NCBI GenBank assembly: GCA_018456245.1
Contig: JAGYHQ010000016.1
Coordinates: 1 to 33,736, forward strand
DNA: 33,736 bases
From: Tenacibaculum sp.
Lineage (GTDB): Bacteria > Bacteroidota > Bacteroidia > Flavobacteriales > Flavobacteriaceae
Reading direction: 5' to 3'
Position 1 is the stretch's first letter; each line of letters begins with the position of its first letter. Shown here in pieces: positions 27,673 through 33,736 of this stretch. The notes below the pieces were generated by a model. It searched no databases and was not told the origin of the DNA. It saw nothing but the letters and a program-made list of their open reading frames with translations. The position numbers and the translations under genes are program-made.

Positions 27673-29001
27673 ATGTTTAATAATTTAAGCGAAAAATTAG
27701 ATAAAGCGTTACACACGCTAAAAGGACACGGAAAAATTACCGAAGTTAATGTTGCTGAAACACTAAAAGAAGTTCGTAGAGCTTTATTAGATGCCGATGT
27801 TAACTTTAAAATAGCCAAAGAATTTACCAATACCGTAAAAGAGAAAGCACTTGGGCAAGATGTATTAACTACATTAAACCCAGGGCAATTAATGGTAAAA
27901 ATAGTTAAAGATGAATTAACTAAATTAATGGGGGGCGATACCGTAGGTGTTAACTTAGCGGGCTCACCAACAGTTATTTTAATGTCTGGTTTACAAGGTT
28001 CTGGTAAAACTACTTTTTCTGGTAAACTTGCTAATTTTTTAAAAAAGAAAAAAAACAAACAAGTATTATTAGTTGGATGTGATGTATATCGTCCTGCCGC
28101 AATTAATCAATTAAAAGTTGTTGGGGAACAAATTGGAGTTGAAGTATATTCTGAGGAAGGAAATCAAAATCCTGTTGAAATTTCAAAAAATGCAATTGCT
28201 CACGCAAAAGCAAACGGAAAAAATGTTGTAATTATTGATACCGCTGGTCGTTTAGCTATTGATGAAGTTTTAATGACCGAAATTTCTAATATTCACAAGG
28301 CAGTAACCCCACAAGAAACCTTGTTTGTTGTAGACTCTATGACAGGGCAAGATGCTGTTAATACTGCAAAAGCATTTAATGATTTACTTAATTTTGACGG
28401 AGTTGTTCTTACCAAATTAGATGGTGATACTCGTGGTGGTGCAGCCTTATCAATTAAATCGGTTGTAAATAAACCTATTAAATTTATTGGTACAGGTGAA
28501 AAAATGGATGCCATTGATGTATTCCACCCTGACCGTATGGCAGACCGTATCTTAGGAATGGGTGATGTTATATCATTAGTAGAAAAAGCCCAAGAACAAT
28601 TTGATGAAGCCGAAGCAAGAAAACTTCAAAAGAAAATTGCTAAAAATCAGTTTGGATTTGATGATTTCTTAACTCAAATTCAACAGATTAAAAAAATGGG
28701 TAGTATGAAAGATTTACTTGGAATGTTACCTGGTGCAGGAAAAGCCTTAAAAGATGTAGATATTAATGATGATGCTTTTAAAGGAATTGAAGCCATTATA
28801 CATTCAATGACACCCAAAGAAAGAAGTACCCCACAAATTATTGATATAAGTAGAAAAAAACGAATTGCTAAAGGCTCTGGAACTTCTGTTCAAGAAGTAA
28901 ATCAATTAATGAAGCAATTTAATCAAATGGGTAAAATGATGAAAATGATGCAAGGTGGTGGAGCAAAAAGAATGATGCAAGCGATGAGTGGATTGAGATA
29001 A
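27673..29001 (+). CDS. ffh: Signal recognition particle protein Ffh
   Basis: A 442-residue SRP GTPase that targets membrane proteins to the Sec translocon with 4.5S RNA and FtsY. The N domain (about 1-85) is followed by the G domain: GLQGSGKTTFSGKLA, DVYRPAAINQL, DTAGRL, TKLDGDTRGG. The methionine-rich M domain holds MTPKERSTP and MKQFNQMGKMMKMMQ and ends in Gly/Arg. The length matches the family. It is followed after 18 bases by folD, likely co-transcribed. Confidence 0.98.
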   Translation: MFNNLSEKLDKALHTLKGHGKITEVNVAETLKEVRRALLDADVNFKIAKEFTNTVKEKALGQDVLTTLNPGQLMVKIVKDELTKLMGGDTVGVNLAGSPTVILMSGLQGSGKTTFSGKLANFLKKKKNKQVLLVGCDVYRPAAINQLKVVGEQIGVEVYSEEGNQNPVEISKNAIAHAKANGKNVVIIDTAGRLAIDEVLMTEISNIHKAVTPQETLFVVDSMTGQDAVNTAKAFNDLLNFDGVVLTKLDGDTRGGAALSIKSVVNKPIKFIGTGEKMDAIDVFHPDRMADRILGMGDVISLVEKAQEQFDEAEARKLQKKIAKNQFGFDDFLTQIQQIKKMGSMKDLLGMLPGAGKALKDVDINDDAFKGIEAIIHSMTPKERSTPQIIDISRKKRIAKGSGTSVQEVNQLMKQFNQMGKMMKMMQGGGAKRMMQAMSGLR

Positions 29002-29019
29002 CACTAAAATTCTACATAA

Positions 29020-29892
29020 ATGGTTTTATTAGATGGCAAAAAAACATCAGCAGATATTAGAAAAGAGATTGCTTTAGAAGTTGAAGAACTTAAAAAAAAC
29101 AATAAAAAAGCACCTCATTTAGTAGCTATTATTGTTGGTAATAACGGAGCTAGTATAACCTATGTTAATGCAAAAGTAAAGGCTTGTAAAGAAGTAGGAT
29201 TTGAATCTACCTTAATTGAATTACCTAAAGAAATTTCAGAACAAGAATTAATTAATAAAATAAATACATTAAACAACGATAAATTTATTGACGGTTTTAT
29301 TGTACAACTACCCTTACCTGAACATATTAATGAAGAAAACATTATTATGGCAATAAATCCTGATAAAGATGTTGACGGATTTCATCCTACAAACATAGGT
29401 AAAATGACATTAAATTTACCTACATTTATTCCTGCAACTCCGTTTGGTATTTTAGAATTATTAGAGCGTTATAAAATTGAAACATCAGGAAAAAATGTTA
29501 TTGTTATTGGAAGAAGTAATATTGTAGGAACACCTATAAGCATTTTATTAGGGCAAAAAAGAAACGTTGGTAATGCTACGGTAACATTAACCCATAGTAG
29601 AACTGTAGATTTACCAAAAATTACAAAACAAGCTGATATAATTATAGTTGCTCTTGGAGTTCCTAATTTCTTAAAAGCTGATATGGTAAAAGAGGGTGTT
29701 GTTATTGTAGACGTTGGTATTACTCGTGTTGAAGACACATCAAAGAAAAACAGATTTAAATTAATAGGAGATGTAGATTTTAAGGAAGTTTCACAAAAGG
29801 CATCATATATAACTCCTGTACCAGGTGGGGTTGGTCCTATGACTATTGCAATGCTACTTAAAAATACTTTGTTGGCTTGTAAAAGAAAGTAG
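29020..29892 (+). CDS. folD: Bifunctional methylenetetrahydrofolate dehydrogenase/cyclohydrolase
   Basis: A 290-residue enzyme that interconverts 5,10-methylene-THF and 10-formyl-THF for one-carbon supply. Visible are YVNAKVKACKEVGF (catalytic Tyr and Lys), GFIVQLPLPEHI, PDKDVDGFHP, the nucleotide-binding VIGRSNIVGTPISILL, and TPVPGGVGPMTIAMLL near the end. Length is normal. Directly beyond its stop begins a stretch of gene remnants on the other strand. Confidence 0.97.
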   Translation: MVLLDGKKTSADIRKEIALEVEELKKNNKKAPHLVAIIVGNNGASITYVNAKVKACKEVGFESTLIELPKEISEQELINKINTLNNDKFIDGFIVQLPLPEHINEENIIMAINPDKDVDGFHPTNIGKMTLNLPTFIPATPFGILELLERYKIETSGKNVIVIGRSNIVGTPISILLGQKRNVGNATVTLTHSRTVDLPKITKQADIIIVALGVPNFLKADMVKEGVVIVDVGITRVEDTSKKNRFKLIGDVDFKEVSQKASYITPVPGGVGPMTIAMLLKNTLLACKRK

Positions 29893-29900
29893 TATAATTT

Positions 29901-30320
29901 TTAAAAACTATCAATTAAATCGTAAAACTCAACAGAATCAAAATCATCAATTTCAGATAACTCTACTAATTTATTTATTTTTATTTTACTCCAAACTTCT
30001 TTAAATATTTCATCTTCAGTTTCATAATCTAGGTCTTTATTTACAAGTTCCTTAATTAATTTCTTTTTTGTTAAAAAATTAATACTTGTTATTTTTTCTC
30101 TTATTGGTCCTCTATTACTACTACAATCATAACCTATTAATTTAAAACTATGATTTTGTAACCTAAATGTATAACTCCACCATCCATATCTTCCATGCCA
30201 ATAATGAATTATTAAATTTCCTCTTATAAAATCAATTGTTAAATCTGGCGGAAAATAAACTCCACCATCTTCATTTTCAGATAAAAAACAATTATAATTT
30301 TTATCTACAACTTCATATTC
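29901..30320 (-). pseudogene. 3' fragment of an unidentified gene, fused to a DUF1016 remnant
   Basis: An open frame of 139 codons without a usable start: translation begins abruptly at EYEVVDKNYNCFLSENED just after a stop at 30323-30321, and no ATG lies near the beginning. Recognisable are NLIIHYWHGRYGWWSYTFRL followed by QNHSFKLIGYD and ITSINFLTKKKLI. The pattern tyrosine/tryptophan-rich strand, FRLQN-x-SFKLIGYD, resembles the C-terminal part of uncharacterised secreted or periplasmic proteins; I cannot name a family. It looks like the tail of a gene whose 5' part was replaced by the DUF1016 remnant at about 30320-30323. Confidence 0.6.
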
Positions 30321-30322
30321 TT

Positions 30323-30435
30323 ATACAGCACAATTAAAGATGAATTAACTTGCTTATAAACCCCTGTTTCGCTTGTTTTATTGCTGTTAAAACTTCTTCA
30401 AAGTTGCTTTTATATTTTTGTATTTCGTTATTCAT
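30323..30435 (-). pseudogene. 5' fragment of a DUF1016 (YhcG-type) nuclease gene
   Basis: ATG 30435 opens MNNEIQKYKSNFEEVLTAIK and reads to a stop at 30336-30334. Shifting frame by one base in the GGGG run at 30361-30364 continues as VYKQVNSSLIVLY, the DUF1016 N-terminal sequence that normally goes on as WNIGxxI. So the gene has a one-base frameshift and is cut at about 30323. Intact members are over 300 residues with a PD-(D/E)XK nuclease domain, often near restriction-modification genes. It starts 5 bases after the radical SAM gene on the same strand. Confidence 0.65.
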
Positions 30436-30440
30436 TATTC

Positions 30441-31470
30441 TCAATCTCTTTTATGCCGTTGTGTAAAGCGATGGTATAATGCTCTGTATTTTTTTATTTT
30501 TCTATTTACAAACCGAACTATTAAAAAATCCAATAACTTTCTTTTCAATATTTGCCTTTTAACCCTTTTCACTTCTTGCCAATCAATCGCATCTTCAGGT
30601 TTCTTTGGCAATAACTTAAAAAATTCACTTCTTTTTATTTGCTGATTTTCAAATTCTGTCCCTACCGTTCCTAAACAATTAACACAAGCCTTTATCGGAT
30701 TATTATTTTCTAAAAAATCAAGCACATCATCTACACTTTTTATATCTGTAAGCAACAAAGCATCACTATAATCATTGTAATATTTTGCATATCCCATCTG
30801 TTGCGGACACCTAAATAAATAGCCGTTATCCAAAGTAATACACTTCCAAAAATGTGCCACTCTACAAGTTTCATATATCGTTTTTATTATTTTTTTATCC
30901 GTTGTAGGTTTTTTCGTGATTGTTTCTCGAAAATTTACCACAGGATTAATATTAACTTTTAAATGTTTATATTTTTCATCTATTTCTCTCGCATATTCTT
31001 CCACTTTTTCGGTTTTGTGGCTCTTATATAAGGAAATAGAAACTTCATCTATTAAAGAAAAAATACTCTCGCCTTCCTTCCTTCCTTCCTTCCTTCTCTA
31101 TTCTTGAAATAAGCACTCCATTGGTAACTATCTGAACTTTATCAGCAATATTGCTCTTTCTTCCTTTTCTAATAATCGTTTCTAAATTAGGATTAAGTAA
31201 AGGTTCTCCTCCTAAAATTCTTAATCTTTTACACCTAAAAAATGTAGAAAGTAACGTTAAATACTTTTCTAATTTTTCAATATCCATTAAATCTTTTTTG
31301 ATAGTTGGTGCTGCGTGACTACATCCTCTACACGACAAATTACAATGTTTTACGACATTTATTTCAAGAAATCCCGTTTTTATCTTCCCATCTATTATCG
31401 CATAATTAAAACTATTTAGAGGGTTAATATTCCGTCTGTTCTCTTTTGATATTTTTTTATAAATTTTCAT
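30441..31470 (-). CDS. Phase-variable radical SAM protein (out of frame as sequenced)
   Basis: The gene begins at ATG 31470. CxxxCxxC is KHCNLSCRGCSH (Cys43, Cys47, Cys50), followed by RILGGEPLLNP and IVTNGVLIS, all radical SAM core motifs. After residue 125 it enters a CCTT repeat and stops at 31045. The same protein continues in another frame as ESIFSLIDEVSISLYKS and onward to 30441, with Cys-rich segments CRVAHFWKC, FRCPQQ and KACVNCLG that may bind a second cluster (SPASM-like). With one repeat unit fewer the two halves join as one 341-residue protein. Similar radical SAM proteins occur in surface-polysaccharide loci of other bacteria; the reaction is unknown. A separate GTG-started gene at 31004 is not supported. 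Confidence 0.8.
31072..31096. repeat. Tetranucleotide repeat (CCTT)6 plus one C
   Basis: Six perfect CCTT units (31072-31095) and a further C, inside the radical SAM gene. On the coding strand it reads AAGG and encodes Lys-Glu-Gly-Arg per three units. Six units are out of frame; five or eight units would be in frame. Such repeats gain and lose units by slipped-strand mispairing. Confidence 0.95.
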
Positions 31471-31560
31471 TTTTATTCAATCATCATTGGTTTTACTGCC
31501 TTAATTTATTATATGCTAAAATACAATTAATTCGGCTAACCTAAAAATTATATAAATACC

Positions 31561-31591
31561 TTTGCCTATTCTAATCTATTTTTTATTTTTG
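31561..31591 (+). promoter_or_regulatory. Promoter of dnaX
   Basis: TTTG at 31561-31564 serves as -33 and TATTTTTG at 31584-31591 as -7, with 19 bases between. It ends 21 bases before the dnaX start. A second TAnnTTTG (TACCTTTG, 31557-31564) overlaps the -33 element. Confidence 0.65.
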
Positions 31592-31612
31592 TTGGAATAA
31601 ATAATATTCTAA

Positions 31613-33295
31613 ATGGAACATTTTATAGTATCTGCACGTAAATATCGTCCTCAAAATTTTGAGGATGTTGTTGGGCAACAATCCATTACAAATACATTGG
31701 AAAATGCTATAAAAAATAATCATTTAGCACAAGCACTACTTTTTACAGGCCCTCGTGGTGTTGGTAAAACATCATGTGCTCGTATTTTAGCAAAGCAAAT
31801 TAACTTACAAGATTCAACAAATAATGAAGATGAAGATTTTGCATTTAATATTTTTGAGTTAGATGCCGCATCTAATAATTCCGTTGATGACATTCGTAAT
31901 TTAACCGACCAAGTTAGGATACCTCCACAAACAGGAAAGTATAAGGTTTATATTATTGATGAGGTTCATATGCTTTCACAAGCAGCTTTTAATGCCTTTT
32001 TAAAAACATTAGAAGAACCACCTAATCATGCTATTTTTATTTTAGCAACTACTGAAAAACACAAAATAATTCCAACAATATTATCTCGTTGCCAAATATT
32101 TGACTTTAAAAGGATTTCAGTTTTAGATGCTAAAAATTACTTAAAGAAAATATGTGAAAAAGAAAATGTTACTGCCGATGATGATGCTTTGCATATTATA
32201 GCACAAAAAGCAGACGGAGCAATGCGAGATGCCCTTTCTATTTTTGACAGGGTGGTAAGTTTTTCAGGAAATAATTTAACAAGAGAAGCTGTTACCCAAA
32301 ACTTAAATGTGTTAGATTATGAGGTTTACTTTAATATAACTGATTTATTATTAAAAAATAAAATTCCTGAAGTTTTAATGGCTTTTAATACCGTTTTATC
32401 AAAAGGATTTGAAGGGCATCATTTTATAAACGGATTAGCATCACATTTTAGAGATTTATTAGTTACTAAAGACAAAAATACCATTACCTTATTAGAAGTT
32501 GGAGATAATGCGAAAAAGAAATATTTAGAACAATCACAAAAAGCATCTTTACAGTTTTTAATTTCTGCAATTGATAAAGCTAATGACTGTGACCTAAAAT
32601 ATAAATCAAGCAAAAACCAACGGTTATTAGTAGAATTAACTCTTATGCAAATTGCCTCTATCACTTTTGATGGAGAAAAAAAAAAACATAGCAATTACAT
32701 AATACCTGCAACATTTTTTACAGCCTTATCCCCTACTAAGCCAAAACCTGTAATAGTAGCTAATAAACCTATAATTAAAGAGGTTAAATCACAACCAAAA
32801 GAAAAAACTTTAATACCAAAATTAAAGGAAATAAAACGAAGCCCCTCTGCCCTTTCTTTAAAAAGTTTACAAAATAAAAAGGAAGAAAATTCAACATTAA
32901 TTGAAGAGGAAAATTATGAAAATTACCCAAAAACTCCTTTTAATGAAGAACAATTAAAGGAGTTATGGAAGAAATATTATTTTAAATTACAAAAATCAGG
33001 AGAAAAAAATATTGCATCCATTTTAGCTGTAAAAGCTCCTATTTTAAATCCTAATTTTGAAATATTATTAACACTTCCTAATGAATTAATGAAATCTCAA
33101 TTAGAAAGAAATAAACTAAATTTATTAAAATTTTTACGAGAAAAACTTAATAATTACAGCATTAGTTTAACCATAAATGTTAATGAAACTATTGAGAAGG
33201 AATTTGTATATCACACAAGTGATAAGTTTAAAAAAATGTGTGAAAAAAATCCTTTATTAGAAAAATTAAAAAATACTTTTAGTTTAGAAATATAA
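31613..33295 (+). CDS. dnaX: DNA polymerase III subunit tau/gamma
   Basis: A 560-residue clamp-loader ATPase. Residues 1-240 hold the AAA+ domains: GPRGVGKTSCARILAK (Walker A), VYIIDEVHML (Walker B) and ILSRCQIFDF (sensor/arginine finger). The four zinc-binding Cys of E. coli DnaX are replaced by INLQDSTNNEDEDFAFN. Domain III runs to about 350 (KYKSSKNQRLLVELTLMQIA). The rest is a Lys- and Pro-rich linker and a tau-specific tail. At codons 355-358 there is a run of eleven A with early stops in both other frames, which may yield a gamma form of 359 or 362 residues. It is followed by def. Confidence 0.96.
   Translation: MEHFIVSARKYRPQNFEDVVGQQSITNTLENAIKNNHLAQALLFTGPRGVGKTSCARILAKQINLQDSTNNEDEDFAFNIFELDAASNNSVDDIRNLTDQVRIPPQTGKYKVYIIDEVHMLSQAAFNAFLKTLEEPPNHAIFILATTEKHKIIPTILSRCQIFDFKRISVLDAKNYLKKICEKENVTADDDALHIIAQKADGAMRDALSIFDRVVSFSGNNLTREAVTQNLNVLDYEVYFNITDLLLKNKIPEVLMAFNTVLSKGFEGHHFINGLASHFRDLLVTKDKNTITLLEVGDNAKKKYLEQSQKASLQFLISAIDKANDCDLKYKSSKNQRLLVELTLMQIASITFDGEKKKHSNYIIPATFFTALSPTKPKPVIVANKPIIKEVKSQPKEKTLIPKLKEIKRSPSALSLKSLQNKKEENSTLIEEENYENYPKTPFNEEQLKELWKKYYFKLQKSGEKNIASILAVKAPILNPNFEILLTLPNELMKSQLERNKLNLLKFLREKLNNYSISLTINVNETIEKEFVYHTSDKFKKMCEKNPLLEKLKNTFSLEI
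32676..32686 (+). other. Poly-A11 slippery tract in dnaX
   Basis: Reading GGA-GAA-AAA-AAA-AAA-CAT. One extra A, or a -1 ribosomal shift, gives K-K-K-T then TAG (359 residues). One A fewer gives N-I-A-I-T then TAA (362 residues). The position is just after domain III, where gamma ends in other bacteria. Confidence 0.6.
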
Positions 33296-33333
33296 ATTCT
33301 TAAATCATTTCAAAATAAATACTTTTGTTTTTG

Positions 33334-33341
33334 TATTTTTG
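33334..33341 (+). promoter_or_regulatory. -7 element of the def promoter
   Basis: TATTTTTG matches TAnnTTTG, 20 bases before the def start and 38 after the dnaX stop. No clear -33 TTG at the right distance. Confidence 0.6.
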
Positions 33342-33361
33342 CCACCTTAAATTTAAAATTT

Positions 33362-33736
33362 ATGATATTACCTATCGTTGCTTACGGAGATCCTGTTTTA
33401 AGAAAAGTAGGAACAGAAATAAATAAAGATTATCCTGAATTAGAAAAACTAATTGCGGATATGAAAGAAACAATGTATAACGCATCAGGTGTTGGTTTGG
33501 CTGCTCCTCAAATTGGTAAAGCTATACGTTTATTTGTTATTGATGCCACTCCGTTTGCCTCAAGTGATGACATTAGCAATGAAGAAAAGGAGGTTTTACA
33601 AAATTTTAATCGTGTGTTTATTAACCCTAAAATTATAAAAGAAGAAGGCGAAGAATGGAGTTTTAATGAAGGATGTTTAAGCATACCTGATATTCATGAA
33701 GATGTTTCACGTAAACCAACCATAACTATTGAATAC
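33362..33736 (+). CDS. def: Peptide deformylase (C-terminus beyond window)
   Basis: Removes the formyl group from the N-terminal Met of new proteins. The first 125 codons are in the window, beginning MILPIVAYGDPVLRKVG. Motif 1 is GVGLAAPQIG (about residues 43-52) and motif 2 is EGCLSIP, whose Cys is a metal ligand. The HExxH motif 3 lies past the edge. The insertion SSDDISNEEKEVLQNF between motifs 1 and 2 is common in Bacteroidota deformylases. The start is the ATG at 33362. Confidence 0.95.
   Translation, partial: MILPIVAYGDPVLRKVGTEINKDYPELEKLIADMKETMYNASGVGLAAPQIGKAIRLFVIDATPFASSDDISNEEKEVLQNFNRVFINPKIIKEEGEEWSFNEGCLSIPDIHEDVSRKPTITIEY

Noticed and set aside
27633..28058. 141-codon frame antisense to the start of ffh
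   Set aside because: It mirrors conserved ffh codons, has low-complexity Phe/Ser/Pro-rich composition and no promoter.
30441..31004. A separate 187-residue gene starting at GTG 31004
   Set aside because: Its frame is open well upstream to the repeat and continues the radical SAM protein; the conserved SLIDEVSISLY segment lies before the GTG. It is the second half of the interrupted gene.
31072..31096. CRISPR-like or satellite repeat
   Set aside because: It is a short tetranucleotide tract with no spacers, contained in a reading frame.

Overview
The window looks like chromosome of a low-GC member of the Flavobacteriaceae (Bacteroidota), perhaps near Tenacibaculum or Polaribacter; the genus is a guess. 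The signs are a fused lpxC/fabZ gene, PorX (the response regulator of type IX secretion), a SusC/SusD pair, a 479-residue GAPDH, several -7 elements of the Bacteroidota form TAnnTTTG, and a near-absence of Shine-Dalgarno sequences. No rRNA, tRNA, CRISPR array or complete insertion sequence was found.

Layout. 1-7579 (minus strand): the N-terminal part of an M16 peptidase lipoprotein, then a block running HD phosphohydrolase, lpxD, lpxC/fabZ, lpxA, efp and a second lpxD-like acyltransferase, mostly early lipid A synthesis. 7711-9718 (plus): porX and tsaE. 9732-18589 (minus): a probable operon of DUF5117-type metalloprotease, SusC, SusD and a lipoprotein, closed by a hairpin terminator, then a small HExxH lipoprotein. 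This reads as an outer-membrane uptake system, plausibly for peptides. 18795-20466 (minus): a DUF6495-type gene, the RNase P RNA gene, a 5'-truncated release factor H gene and a small self-contained transcription unit that may be an unrecognised RNA. 20467-25012: nth, bcp, a small hypothetical gene, gap and an HtrA protease. 25138-27541 (plus): a heavily deleted dapF remnant, a GNAT acetyltransferase, mltG and a lysozyme-like gene that lacks an ATG. 27673-29892: ffh and folD. 29901-31470 (minus): a small accessory island with two gene remnants joined end to end and a radical SAM gene interrupted by six CCTT units. 31613-33736: dnaX and the start of def.

Most notable: (1) the radical SAM gene is out of frame at a tetranucleotide repeat, and loss of one unit restores a single 341-residue reading frame, the arrangement expected of a phase-variable gene; (2) dnaX carries a run of eleven A at codons 355-358 with stop codons close behind in both other frames, as expected for making a short gamma form by slippage; (3) dapF survives only as a ~120-base relic whose promoter probably now serves GNAT and mltG; (4) a ~145-nt unit between nth and prfH has its own -7 box, a long closing stem and a terminator.
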